A stretch of DNA of 64,000 bases from Gemmatimonadaceae bacterium (GTDB taxonomy: Bacteria; Gemmatimonadota; Gemmatimonadetes; Gemmatimonadales; Gemmatimonadaceae). The notes under the pieces were generated by a model. It saw only the letters and a list, made by a program, of their open reading frames with translations. It was not told where the DNA came from and did no database searches. Below, one piece after another: positions 17,216 to 27,064 of this stretch (positions are counted from its first letter, which is position 1; each line of letters starts with the position of its first letter). The translations under genes and the position numbers were made by a program. The stretch covers positions 1 through 64,000 of the forward strand of contig JADYYN010000135.1 of the NCBI GenBank assembly GCA_020853635.1, read 5' to 3'.

Positions 17216-18561
17216 GTCTGCGTTCGCCGATGCCGGTGTCGGCCTTGGAGTTGTTCGCGTGGCATGAACGGCCGGGGGCGTTCGAGCGACTATCGCCGGG
17301 CTTCATGCCGGCCCGGGTGGTCTCGCGGTCGGGTGGTATCAAGGACGGCGCGCGGGTCTCGCTCGCGGTGCCGGTGGGTCCGGTGAGCACGCGCTGGGAC
17401 CTCGAACATGTGGGCTACATCGAGGGACAGGAGTTCCGCGATGTGCAGCGCAACGGCCCGTTCGCGTCGTGGGAGCACGTGCATCGCATGGAGCCGGACG
17501 GTGCGCTCAGTGTGCTCGACGATACGATCACGTATCGTCTGCCCGCGCCGCCGTTCGGCGCCCTCGTCGCCGATGCATTCACCCGCGGGCGACTGGAGCG
17601 CCTGCTCGCCTGGCGCCACGCGATGACGCGACTCGACCTGGAACGCCATGCCCGATATGCCGCGCAGGGCGCGCGCAGTGTCGCGATCACCGGGGCGAGC
17701 GGATTCCTCGGTGGCGCGCTCGTGCCGTTCCTGACCACGGGAGGCCATCGTGTGCGCACGATCGGTCGTGGGCAAGGCAGCGATGCGTCGTGGGACCCCG
17801 CACGCGGTGTCCTCGACCCGCATGCGCTCGATGGTGTGGACAGCGTGATCCATCTCGCGGGCAGCTCGGTAGCCGAGCGGTGGACCGACGCCAACAAGCG
17901 CGAGATCCGCGAGAGCCGTCTCAAGGGCACGCGGTTGATCGCGGAAGCTGTGGCGCGGGCGCCCAAGCGCCCACGCGTGCTGGTGAGCGCGTCGGCGATC
18001 GGGATCTACGGTAGCCGCGGCGACGAATGGCTCGATGAGACGAGCGCGCCGGGCGACGATTTCCTCGCGGAGATCGGGCGCGAGTGGGAGGCGGCGACGG
18101 CCCCCGCGCGCGACGCAGGCGTGCGTGTGGTGCATCTGCGCACGGGGATCGTGCTGAGTCCGAGCGGCGGCGCGCTCAAGAAGATGTTGTTGCCGTTCCA
18201 GCTCGGGGCCGGCGGACGTCTCGGGCCGGGGACGCAGTGGATGAGCTGGATCTCGCGCGAGGATTGGGTGGGCGCCGTGTACCATGCGCTGCAGAACGAG
18301 TCGGTGGTGGGTGCGGTGAACCTCGTCGCCCCCGAGCCGGTGACGAATGCGACATTCACCGAGACGCTCGGCCGGCTGCTGCACCGTCCGACCTTGGCGG
18401 CGGTGCCAGCGTTCGCGTTGCGCGCGATCTTCGGGGAGATGGCCAGCGGGACCATCCTCGCGAGTCAGCGCGTGCGACCAGCCGCGCTGGAGCGCACCGG
18501 GTTCACCTTCGCACATCCGAGCCTGAGCTCGGCCCTGCGGTTCGAGCTCGGTCTGCTCTGA
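17212..18561 (+). CDS. TIGR01777-type epimerase fused to N-terminal SRPBCC/cyclase-like domain
   Basis: GASGFLGGALVPFLTTGGHRVRTIGR, SASAIGIYGSRGDEWLDE; N-terminal polyketide-cyclase-like region. GTG start overlaps upstream stop. Confidence 0.85.
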   Translation: MSLRSPMPVSALELFAWHERPGAFERLSPGFMPARVVSRSGGIKDGARVSLAVPVGPVSTRWDLEHVGYIEGQEFRDVQRNGPFASWEHVHRMEPDGALSVLDDTITYRLPAPPFGALVADAFTRGRLERLLAWRHAMTRLDLERHARYAAQGARSVAITGASGFLGGALVPFLTTGGHRVRTIGRGQGSDASWDPARGVLDPHALDGVDSVIHLAGSSVAERWTDANKREIRESRLKGTRLIAEAVARAPKRPRVLVSASAIGIYGSRGDEWLDETSAPGDDFLAEIGREWEAATAPARDAGVRVVHLRTGIVLSPSGGALKKMLLPFQLGAGGRLGPGTQWMSWISREDWVGAVYHALQNESVVGAVNLVAPEPVTNATFTETLGRLLHRPTLAAVPAFALRAIFGEMASGTILASQRVRPAALERTGFTFAHPSLSSALRFELGLL

Positions 18562-18608
18562 GGCCGCGCCCTGTGGTGAGGGCGCGTCGCGCTCCGTAGA
18601 TTCCGCGA

Positions 18609-19574
18609 ATGGACCTGCGAGGCACACGCGTGGTGGTGACGGGGGGCTCCGGCTTCCTTGGACGCAAAGTGGTGGCCGCACTGCGCGCGCGCGGTTGCGC
18701 GGAGGTGTTCGCGCCCCGTTCCAAGGAGTTCGACCTGCGCGAGAAGTCACAGGTGATCGCGCTCTATAAGGAGCTGCGCCCTCAGATCGTCGTGCATCTC
18801 GCTGCGGTGGTTGGCGGCATCGGTGCGAACCGCGCGCACCCGGGGCGCTTCTTCTTCGACAATCTCGTGATGGGTGTTGAGACGCTGGAGCAGGCGCGGC
18901 TGCACGGCGTGGAGAAGTTCGTGGGCATCGGGACCATCTGTGCGTACCCGAAGTTCACCCCGGTGCCGTTCAAGGAAGACGATCTGTGGATCGGCTATCC
19001 TGAGGAGACCAACGCACCGTACGGACTCGCGAAGAAGATGCTGCTGGTGCAGTCGCAGGCGTACCGGCAGGAGTACGGGATGAACGCGATCCACTTGTTG
19101 CCGGTGAACCTCTACGGGCCCGGCGACAACTTCGATCCGGAGTCGTCGCACGTGATCCCGGCGATGATCAAGAAGATGGAAGAGGCGCGGTTGGCTGGGC
19201 GCGATGAGGTCGTGCTGTGGGGCGACGGCTCGGCGACGCGCGAGTTCCTCTACGTCGACGATGCCGCCGAGGGTATCGTGCGCGCGACGGAGTCGTACGA
19301 CGGCGTGGAGCCGGTGAACCTCGGCAGTGGTCGCGAGATCGCGATCCGTGATCTCGCGCCGATGATCGCGCAGGCGACCGGCTTCACCGGACGCATCACG
19401 TGGGATACGAGCAAGCCCAACGGCCAACCGCGTCGCGGGCTCGATGTGTCGAGAGCGGAGCGGGAGTTCGGCTTCCGCGCGTCGACGCGGTTCGAGGACG
19501 GGCTCGCAACGACGGTGCAGTGGTATCGCGCGCATCTCGCCGAGCGCGCCCAGGAGTCGCGCGCGCACGGATGA
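18609..19574 (+). CDS. fcl: GDP-L-fucose synthase-like NAD-dependent epimerase
   Basis: [64 protein letters not shown]. Confidence 0.85.
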   Translation: MDLRGTRVVVTGGSGFLGRKVVAALRARGCAEVFAPRSKEFDLREKSQVIALYKELRPQIVVHLAAVVGGIGANRAHPGRFFFDNLVMGVETLEQARLHGVEKFVGIGTICAYPKFTPVPFKEDDLWIGYPEETNAPYGLAKKMLLVQSQAYRQEYGMNAIHLLPVNLYGPGDNFDPESSHVIPAMIKKMEEARLAGRDEVVLWGDGSATREFLYVDDAAEGIVRATESYDGVEPVNLGSGREIAIRDLAPMIAQATGFTGRITWDTSKPNGQPRRGLDVSRAEREFGFRASTRFEDGLATTVQWYRAHLAERAQESRAHG

Positions 19575-20410
19575 CGAACCCGGCGGCCGGCTTCATCGAC
19601 TTCCATAGTCATCTGATCCCTGGCGTGGACGACGGGTCCGCCACGCCGGAACAGTCGGTGGAGTCGTTGCGTGCGTTCGCGGCGCAGAGTGCGTCGACGG
19701 TACTGACCACGCCGCACTTCGATGCCTCGCTCACGAAGATGCCGGTCGCGCTCGCGGCGCGGTTGGGGGTGTTCGATGCCGGCTGGGCGCAGCTCGTGGC
19801 GGCACGCAACGCGGCACTCGCAGCGGAGCCGGGGTTGGTGCTGCCGGAGATCAAGCGTGGTGTAGAGCTCATGCTCGACGATCCCGATCCGGACCTCTCG
19901 GACGAGCGGATCCGGCTCGACGGCGGCGAGTTCGTTCTCTGCGAGTTCCCTGGAATGCAGCTGCCGCCCAACGCCGAGTGGGCGATGCACAACCTACGGC
20001 AGAAGGGCTGGCGTCCGGTGATCGCGCATCCGGAGCGGTATCGCAATCACGACACGCGGCTCTCGGTGCTCTCGCGCTGTCGGTCGGCGGGTGCACACCT
20101 GCAGGTGAACGCCGGGTCGTTGATCGGGCAGCACGGGAGTCGTGCGCAGCTGGTGGCGTTCGCGCTGCTGCAGGCGGGGTGGGTGGACTATCTCTCCAGC
20201 GACTATCACGCGCGCGGCACGCCGGCGACGGCGCGAGCGGTGGAGGCCTTGGTGGAGCGCGGGGCCGCCGCACAGGCCACGCGACTCACGGTGGAGAATC
20301 CGGCGCGATTGCTCGCCGGCGAGGGACCGTTGCCGGTGCAGCCCCTGGATGCACAAGAGGCGCAGTCCTGGTGGACGCGCCTCTTGAGGAAAGTCGCGGG
20401 GAACGACTGA
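19571..20410 (+). CDS. CpsB/YwqE-like PHP-type protein-tyrosine phosphatase
   Basis: [49 protein letters not shown]. Confidence 0.88.
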   Translation: MTNPAAGFIDFHSHLIPGVDDGSATPEQSVESLRAFAAQSASTVLTTPHFDASLTKMPVALAARLGVFDAGWAQLVAARNAALAAEPGLVLPEIKRGVELMLDDPDPDLSDERIRLDGGEFVLCEFPGMQLPPNAEWAMHNLRQKGWRPVIAHPERYRNHDTRLSVLSRCRSAGAHLQVNAGSLIGQHGSRAQLVAFALLQAGWVDYLSSDYHARGTPATARAVEALVERGAAAQATRLTVENPARLLAGEGPLPVQPLDAQEAQSWWTRLLRKVAGND

Positions 20411-20437
20411 GTCGCGCGCCGTCCGTGCGTCGCGCGC

Positions 20438-21613
20438 TTAGCGCTTGAGTCCGCGCAGCTGCAACTCGAAGTCGAGCGAGTTGGTCGCCAGCGTGACCGC
20501 CACCTCGAACGACACCTGTCCCGAGATCACGCGGTCCGCGAGATGCTGGTCGAAGGTCTGTGTCCCGTACTGCGCGCGGCCTTCGCTGAGCGTCTGACGC
20601 AGCTCCGAGAGGCGGCCTGCATCGGCGAGCACATCGCGCACGGCGGGCGTCATCACGAGCACCTCGGCGGCGACCACGCGACCGCGGCTGTCGGCGCGAG
20701 GCAACAGGCGCTGGGCGATCACGCCTCGCAGCAACTCGGTGAGCTGCAAGCGAGCGGAGTCCTGCCGATCAGGCGAGAAGTTCGCGAGCAACGTGCGCAG
20801 CGCGGTGGTGGTGTCGTTGGCGCGGACCTTCGCGATGACCAGGCGGCCCTGTTCGGCGGCGCGCACCGCGAGCTCGACGAGCTCCGGGGTGGCCAGATCG
20901 CCGATCACGATCACGTCGGCGTCCTGATCCATCGCGGCGCGCACCCCGGTGAGATACGAGTCCGTGTCGATCCCGATCTCACGCTGTGTGACCGCGCAGC
21001 CGTTGTTCTTGTGCAGATAGCGGATGGCCTGCTCCACCGAGACGATATGGCGGCGGCGCGGGCTCTTGGTGTTGAGATGATTGACCAGCGCCGCGACGGT
21101 GGACGAACGACCCGCGCCCGGCGTGCCGGCGACGAGGATGAGTCCGAACTCTGACAGGCCGATCGAGGCCAGGACGTTGGGCAGCGAGAGCGATTCGAAG
21201 GTCGGCAGCGTGTCAGGGATGACGCGCAGCACGATCATGAAGCTCGAGCGCTGCTTGAGCAGACTCAACCGGAAGCGACCGATGCCCGGCGCGCTCCACG
21301 GGCCAGAGTAGTCGTGCACTTCGTCGATGTCGGGCGTGTTGGCCGACGTCGCGAGGATGTGCATCGTCATCTCGTACGTGTTGAGCGCCGAGAGGACGGA
21401 GGTGTCGAGCGGGACGAGGTCACCATCGACGCGCGCGTAGACGACATCGCCGGCGCGGATGTGGATGTCCGTCGCGTTCCGCGACACCGCTTCCATGAGG
21501 ATCTTGCGGAGGCGTTCGACCTCGGCGGGCGAGGCGGTCAGGCGGATGCGCGGGTCGACCGCTGCCGGCTGGTCGGCGCGGCCCGGCTCGTTCCCCTTCT
21601 GCGAGTTGAGCAC
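20438..21613 (-). CDS. PilT-like type IV pilus ATPase homolog with degenerate catalytic motifs
   Basis: PilT-wide similarity (ILVAGTPGAGRSSTVAALVNHLNTK, CAVTQREIG, LRGVIAQRLLPR, TQTFDQHLADRV) but Walker A Lys, Asp-box, Walker B Glu and His-box residues substituted. Confidence 0.8.
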   Translation of the reverse strand: MLNSQKGNEPGRADQPAAVDPRIRLTASPAEVERLRKILMEAVSRNATDIHIRAGDVVYARVDGDLVPLDTSVLSALNTYEMTMHILATSANTPDIDEVHDYSGPWSAPGIGRFRLSLLKQRSSFMIVLRVIPDTLPTFESLSLPNVLASIGLSEFGLILVAGTPGAGRSSTVAALVNHLNTKSPRRRHIVSVEQAIRYLHKNNGCAVTQREIGIDTDSYLTGVRAAMDQDADVIVIGDLATPELVELAVRAAEQGRLVIAKVRANDTTTALRTLLANFSPDRQDSARLQLTELLRGVIAQRLLPRADSRGRVVAAEVLVMTPAVRDVLADAGRLSELRQTLSEGRAQYGTQTFDQHLADRVISGQVSFEVAVTLATNSLDFELQLRGLKR

Positions 21614-21765
21614 GATCGAGGTCGCGGGTTGGGTCGGTCGTTCGTCAGTCGTGGACGGTCGGAACGCCGCTTTGTGGCGCTCGTAGCACGGACGAGTCTA
21701 TCGAGAGAAGGTAAACACTGGCCGACAATTAGTCGGTGACCTACCTTGCCCCTCCACACCCGCTC

Positions 21766-23268
21766 ATGGCCATCGAGACTCCACGCGACGGAAGCGCGCA
21801 CATCGCACGGCTCGGCGCACGCCACAGGGCGGTGCGTCTGCAGCGGCGTCGCTTCTGGCGCGAGGTGTGGTACGGCGTGGTGATGATCGCGTCGGATTTT
21901 GTGACCCTCGCGGGGGCGTTCGTGGTCCTCTCGATGTTGCCGTTGTCCTCCGTTGGGCCGATGCTCGGGCCCGACGGTGATGCCTTCCTGGGGTTCCTGC
22001 TGCCGAGCGAGCCGGTTCCGCTGGCGCGTCGTCTCACCGCTTTGGTGTTCTGTCTGGTGGCGACCCGTTCGTACTCGTACACGGAGCGCGAGGCGCATTC
22101 CGGGCGCATCCTTGCCGCCCTCTTGCTCGGTCTGGCCTTGCCGCGTTGGACGGAGATCTGGACGGCGTTCCTCGTTCCTCGCGCGACGGCGCTGGGGCTC
22201 GTGCTGGGCGTGCTGGTGGTCGCATTGATCATCCAGCGGCGGATCCTCGCGCACGCCCTGCGCGCGGTGGATCCACGTGCGCTCGAACCGCATCGCACGT
22301 TGATCGTCGGGCCCGCGGAGGTGATCGACGGCGTCCGAGGCGACTGGAGCAAGCGCGCGGCGGAGTCCGGTGACGGTCAGGGGTCACCGTCGTTCTTCGC
22401 ATTGTCGCCCGAGTGGCCGAGCGATCGTCCGCACGGGCCTGGCGAGTTGTATGAGGCGCTCTCGTCGTCGGGGGCGGATGCGATCGTGCTTGTTGGACCG
22501 CTGGAGGACGCGGCGCTGCAGAGTCTCATGATCGCGGCGTCGAGTGCGGGCTGCCGCGTATTCGCGACCCGGCGTCGTGCGTTCCAGCGACTGGACGAGC
22601 CGAGTTTCCTGCTGCGGCGTGCCGAACCGTTGGCGCTGCTGAGCCGTCCGGCGCTGGTGGGCGTGCAGCTGGTGCTCAAGCGGGTCGTCGATTCCGTGGG
22701 CGCGACTGTCGGCCTCGTGGTGGGCGCGCCGCTGGTGCTATTGATCGCGTTGGCGATCCGACTGACGTCGCGCGGGCCGGTGTTCTTCCTGCAGACGCGG
22801 GTGGGGCTGGGCGGGGACCCGTTCACCCTCTTCAAGTTCCGGACGATGGTGGCCGACGCTGAAGAGCAGCAGGCCAAGCTCACCGCGGCCAATCAGTACG
22901 CGGCGGACCCGTTGTTCAAGATCAAGGGCGATCCACGGCTCACCGCGGTGGGGCGCTTCCTGCGTCGATCGAGTCTGGACGAGCTGCCTCAGTTATGGAA
23001 CGTGCTCCGCGGCGAGATGTCGCTGGTGGGGCCACGTCCGGCGTTGCCGTCGGAAGTGGCACGGTACCAGCCGCATCATTTCGTGCGGTTCGAGGTGTTG
23101 CCGGGGATCACGGGGCCGTGGCAGGTGAGCGGTCGCAACGCGATCACCGACTTCGAGGCGGTGGTGCGGCTCGACGCGGCGTACATCCGCGGATGGACCG
23201 TGTGGCGTGACCTGTGGATCCTCGTCCGCACCATTCCCGCAGTGATCTCGATGAAGGGTGCGTATTGA
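21766..23268 (+). CDS. exopolysaccharide polyprenyl glycosylphosphotransferase (initiating sugar transferase)
   Basis: C-terminal KRVVDSVGATVGLVVGAPL ... FKFRTMVADAEEQQ ... LRRSSLDELPQLWNVLRGEMSLVGPRPALPSEV. Confidence 0.93.
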   Translation: MAIETPRDGSAHIARLGARHRAVRLQRRRFWREVWYGVVMIASDFVTLAGAFVVLSMLPLSSVGPMLGPDGDAFLGFLLPSEPVPLARRLTALVFCLVATRSYSYTEREAHSGRILAALLLGLALPRWTEIWTAFLVPRATALGLVLGVLVVALIIQRRILAHALRAVDPRALEPHRTLIVGPAEVIDGVRGDWSKRAAESGDGQGSPSFFALSPEWPSDRPHGPGELYEALSSSGADAIVLVGPLEDAALQSLMIAASSAGCRVFATRRRAFQRLDEPSFLLRRAEPLALLSRPALVGVQLVLKRVVDSVGATVGLVVGAPLVLLIALAIRLTSRGPVFFLQTRVGLGGDPFTLFKFRTMVADAEEQQAKLTAANQYAADPLFKIKGDPRLTAVGRFLRRSSLDELPQLWNVLRGEMSLVGPRPALPSEVARYQPHHFVRFEVLPGITGPWQVSGRNAITDFEAVVRLDAAYIRGWTVWRDLWILVRTIPAVISMKGAY

Positions 23269-23353
23269 ATCTGGACGGTGTTTCGTCCTGTTCCGCTCAA
23301 TCGTATCTACCGTGACGCCGAAGCACGTCCGATCCCTCGTGACCAGACCTGTC

Positions 23354-24007
23354 ATGTCGTACCAGATCCGGCGCAGCGCGATGCTCGCGTGTGCCCTGCT
23401 CATCGCTTGTGGTCCCAATCGTCCGCGCACCATCGCGCCGCTGCCTGAGGCGATGATGGAGCCGTGGACGACGCAACCTGGCGACCAGATCCGCATCAAC
23501 GTGTGGCGCGAGCCGGAGCTCACGGGCGAAGTGTTCGTGCAGAACGACGGCACCGCGATCGTCCCGGCGCTGGGGCGACTGAAGGTGGCGGGCCTCACGG
23601 CGGACTCACTCAACGGCCTGTTGGTCGCGATGTATCGCACCCGCATCGTGGGCACGCCCGTGGACGCACGGTTGATCCGTCCGCTCCCGGTGTTTGGTTC
23701 CGTCCGCTCCCCCGGTGTGTATCCGGTGGATCCGACGTCGACGACGATCCAGCTCATCGCGCGCGCGGGTGGCACCGTGGGCGCGGAAGGTGTGCCGCGC
23801 GTGAAGCTGCTCCGCTATGACGGCACCGAAGTGGAACTCACCGTCGAGCAGTCGCTCGGCGCGCTCAATATCCGCAGTGGCGACGCCATCTTCGTGCAGG
23901 ACCAGTCGTGGTGGATCCGCAATCAGCGTCAGGTGACGACGGTCGCGGCGGTGTCGACGATCATCGCATCGGTGGTGTCGATCATCTTCCTCATCGGTCA
24001 GCAGTGA
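23354..24007 (+). CDS. polysaccharide export lipoprotein (Wza-like)
   Basis: Lipobox ALLIACG; QPGDQIRINVWREPELTGEVFVQNDGTAIVPALGRLKVAGLT. Confidence 0.9.
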   Translation: MSYQIRRSAMLACALLIACGPNRPRTIAPLPEAMMEPWTTQPGDQIRINVWREPELTGEVFVQNDGTAIVPALGRLKVAGLTADSLNGLLVAMYRTRIVGTPVDARLIRPLPVFGSVRSPGVYPVDPTSTTIQLIARAGGTVGAEGVPRVKLLRYDGTEVELTVEQSLGALNIRSGDAIFVQDQSWWIRNQRQVTTVAAVSTIIASVVSIIFLIGQQ

Positions 24008-24014
24008 GCGCGCG

Positions 24015-26378
24015 ATGACGAACCTGCCGATGCCGGTGCCGGTGGAACCGAACACTCCGCTCGACCTCCGTCGTGGCTGGCAGACGATCGCGCGCAGCGC
24101 GTGGATCATCGTCGTCTGCGTGGGCCTCGCGGTGGCGGCTGGCGTGGTGGCGGCACGGCGCGTGGAGCCACTGTACCTCGCCGAAGTCACCGTCCGGATC
24201 GACGAGCCCAACGCGGGCGCGATGTCCGGCCAGATGTTCTTCGGCACCGACTATCAGCAGCTGCTCGCGACGTCCACGGAGATCATCACGAGCCGAAATC
24301 TCGCGCTCGAGGTGGTGGACTCGCTCGGACTCCGGCTCGCGGTCGTGCAGCCGCAACGGACGCCGCGTAGCGGTGTGGTGGCTTGGGCGGTGATCGATGA
24401 TTCGGTGCCCGACGTCGAGTACCGCTTCCAGCGCGTGCGCGGCGGCTACGAAGTGCGGCAGTTCCCGCGCGACACGCTGCTCGGCGTGTTCTCCGACACG
24501 CTGCCGATCGCGCTTCCGGGCCTGCGCATGCAGCTCTCCGCCGGTGGACGCTTGCAGGAGCGTATGTCGTTCCTGCTCGTCGATCGGCTGTCGATCGCGA
24601 ACGGACTGCGTGGCGCGCTGGACGTGACTCAGACGAATCGCGATGCGAACGTGCTCCGCATCTCGTTCCGCGGGACGGATCCGGAACTCACCCGTGAGAT
24701 CCCGAACGTCGTCGCGCATCGGTTCGTGCGGCGCAAGATGGACCTGGAGCGCGTCAGTGCGCGCTCCACAGTCACCTACCTGCAGGCGCAGTTGAGTTCG
24801 CTCAACGACCAGCTCTACGACGCCGAAGGACAGGTCCGCAACTATCTCCTCACCGAAGGCATCACCACGCCGACGGATCAGGCGCAGTACTTCTTCACCG
24901 AGATCAACGACCTCAAGAGTGCGGCGGCCACGTTGCGTGGCATCCGTGAACAGCTGTCGCTCGCGCTGGCAGGGCCCACGAGTGTGGACTCGCTCACGCG
25001 TCGACGGGAACTGCTCGAACGCATCCTCTCCACCGATGCGTTCAGCGATGCCCGCATCGCGGAGTCCGAGGTCGACCGGCTCGGGCTCTTGGTGGACGAG
25101 CGCAACATCCTGCTCGCCCGCCGCATGCCGACCGATCCGGACGTGCAGGCGCTGGATCGTCGCATCGACGCGGTGCAGGACGTTATCGAAGATCGCGCGC
25201 GCCGTTTCCTCGGCAGCGTGAACGCGCAGATCGCGGTGCTCAACGACCGCGTGACCAATCTCGAAGAAGCCCGCAAGAAGATCCCGGAGCAGCAACTGAC
25301 GTTCGAGCGCCTCGAGCGCGGGCGTCGGGTGCTCGAGGATCTCTCGATGATGGTGCAGTCGCGCTTGAAGGAAGCGGAGATCACCGCGGCGGTGCAGGAC
25401 TCGTCGGCGCAGGTGCTCGATGAGGCCGCTGGTGCGCCGGCGATGATCTCGCAGTCCAAGTCGATCATCTTCGCCATCGCGGTGCTGGCGGGCCTCGTGG
25501 TGGGCGTGAGCATCGCGTTCCTGCGTGAATGGCTCGACACCACCATCCGCACGGAACAGGACCTCGCAGCGATCGCAGGCGTGGCGGTGGTGGGCATCAT
25601 CCCCAACCTGCAGCAGCAGATGAAAACGGGGATGTATCGATTGGGCCCACCGACGGCCGTCGGCACCGGTCGCGACGCGCCCCGGGAGAACGGTCCGGCT
25701 GCCGGCCGCGACTACCACACGCCGGCGGCCGAAGCGTATCGCTCGCTGCGTACGAACCTCAACTACCTCACGCCGCCCAAGGCGCCGCGGGTCATTGTTG
25801 TCACCAGCGCACTGCCTGGCGACGGCAAGACGACCACGGCCGTGAATCTCGCGGTCACCCTCGCGCATCAGGGCCAGCGCGTGATCCTGATCGACGCCGA
25901 GACGCGTCGCGGAACCGTGCACGATGTGTTCGGCATCCCACCCGCTCCGGGCTTCTTCGACCTCATGTACGGCCAGGCGTCGCCCGGCGAGTGCATCCGT
26001 CGCGTCGCGATGGAAGGTGGTGGAACCATCGACGTGCTGCCGTTGGGCTCGGCGCCGAGTGTGAACCCAGCCGACTTGCTTGTCGCGCAACGTCTGCAGC
26101 CGTTGTTCGAGCGTCTGCGCCAGCAGTACGACTACGTGTTGATCGACACGCCGCCGTTGAACCTCTTTACTGACGGTGCACTGATCGGGTCGCAGGCGGA
26201 CGCGTTGTTGCTCGTGGCCCGCTCGGACCGCACGGAGCGCGAAGAACTGCGCTTCGCGGTCGCGCAGCTACGGAACGTGCAGGTGAATCTGGCGGGTGCG
26301 GTGCTCAACGACGTGGAGTTCCGTCGGAGCTCGCGGTACCGCGCCGGCTACGGTTACTACTATGACTATGGTCGCTGA
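24015..26378 (+). CDS. polysaccharide co-polymerase / tyrosine autokinase (Wzc-like BY-kinase)
   Basis: Wzz-like N-terminus, SALPGDGKTTTAVNLAVTLAHQGQRVILIDAE, Tyr-rich C-terminus YRAGYGYYYDYGR. Confidence 0.93.
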   Translation: MTNLPMPVPVEPNTPLDLRRGWQTIARSAWIIVVCVGLAVAAGVVAARRVEPLYLAEVTVRIDEPNAGAMSGQMFFGTDYQQLLATSTEIITSRNLALEVVDSLGLRLAVVQPQRTPRSGVVAWAVIDDSVPDVEYRFQRVRGGYEVRQFPRDTLLGVFSDTLPIALPGLRMQLSAGGRLQERMSFLLVDRLSIANGLRGALDVTQTNRDANVLRISFRGTDPELTREIPNVVAHRFVRRKMDLERVSARSTVTYLQAQLSSLNDQLYDAEGQVRNYLLTEGITTPTDQAQYFFTEINDLKSAAATLRGIREQLSLALAGPTSVDSLTRRRELLERILSTDAFSDARIAESEVDRLGLLVDERNILLARRMPTDPDVQALDRRIDAVQDVIEDRARRFLGSVNAQIAVLNDRVTNLEEARKKIPEQQLTFERLERGRRVLEDLSMMVQSRLKEAEITAAVQDSSAQVLDEAAGAPAMISQSKSIIFAIAVLAGLVVGVSIAFLREWLDTTIRTEQDLAAIAGVAVVGIIPNLQQQMKTGMYRLGPPTAVGTGRDAPRENGPAAGRDYHTPAAEAYRSLRTNLNYLTPPKAPRVIVVTSALPGDGKTTTAVNLAVTLAHQGQRVILIDAETRRGTVHDVFGIPPAPGFFDLMYGQASPGECIRRVAMEGGGTIDVLPLGSAPSVNPADLLVAQRLQPLFERLRQQYDYVLIDTPPLNLFTDGALIGSQADALLLVARSDRTEREELRFAVAQLRNVQVNLAGAVLNDVEFRRSSRYRAGYGYYYDYGR

Positions 26379-27057
26379 TCGCACGCCGGGACGGCCAGCG
26401 CGCAAGTCGCGCGGCGGTACGCCTGTCATTGAGGAGGCGGAGCCGGAGCTCGTGCCCGACATCTTCGATGCGGGGGCGGACCGTCCGCCGTCGTCCGGTC
26501 AGGTCGGTGCGGCGACGCTCGTGGGCTTGGTGTTGCTGGCCGTCGAACTGCTCGCGGCGCCGCTGGTGCTCGGGATCAGTCTCGTGGTCTCGTTCGCGAC
26601 GTGGTGGCTGCTCGACACCTCATGGTCGGGGCGTCGCCGCTCGGGTCGTCGGCGCGGACTCAGCTCGCGGTTGCTCTACCTCAGCACGTTGATGCTCGTC
26701 GGGCTGTGGCTCGGCGTGATGTTCATCTTCCGGGCGAGCGATCCGGCGTTGTCGTCCGGGTTCACGACGACGTTGCCGGTGATGATCTGGGGCGTGGATG
26801 TGACGCTACTCGAGCGGTTGAACGGCATGGCGCAGCCGGCGTCCCCGTCGGGGTCGTTGCCGGTATCGATCGGCGCCGGTGGCTTCGCGCCGTTCTCGCT
26901 GTTCGTGCACGGTACGGCGTCGACGGTCGCGATCAGCCTGTTGGGCTACGCGGTGTCGTCGGCACGGCGTCGGTTGCGCCGTCGTCTGCGCGAGAAGGGC
27001 TTGATGCCGATGACGCGCGAGTCGCGCCCGTCGAAGGTCCCGCAGACGGGTCGCTGA
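26362..27057 (+). CDS. hypothetical membrane protein in the EPS operon
   Basis: Overlaps the wzc-like stop; several hydrophobic segments; family unknown. Confidence 0.65.
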   Translation: MTMVADRTPGRPARKSRGGTPVIEEAEPELVPDIFDAGADRPPSSGQVGAATLVGLVLLAVELLAAPLVLGISLVVSFATWWLLDTSWSGRRRSGRRRGLSSRLLYLSTLMLVGLWLGVMFIFRASDPALSSGFTTTLPVMIWGVDVTLLERLNGMAQPASPSGSLPVSIGAGGFAPFSLFVHGTASTVAISLLGYAVSSARRRLRRRLREKGLMPMTRESRPSKVPQTGR

Positions 27058-27064
27058 GGCGCGG

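Noticed and set aside
21710-21745. Small hairpin CCGACAATTAGTCGG in the PilT-like/EPS divergent region
   Set aside because: Only 5-bp arms; too short to support a regulatory call on sequence alone.
23991-26090. 699-aa minus-strand ORF
   Set aside because: Antisense to the wzc-like gene; His/Arg-rich low-complexity composition typical of antisense frames in high-GC DNA.
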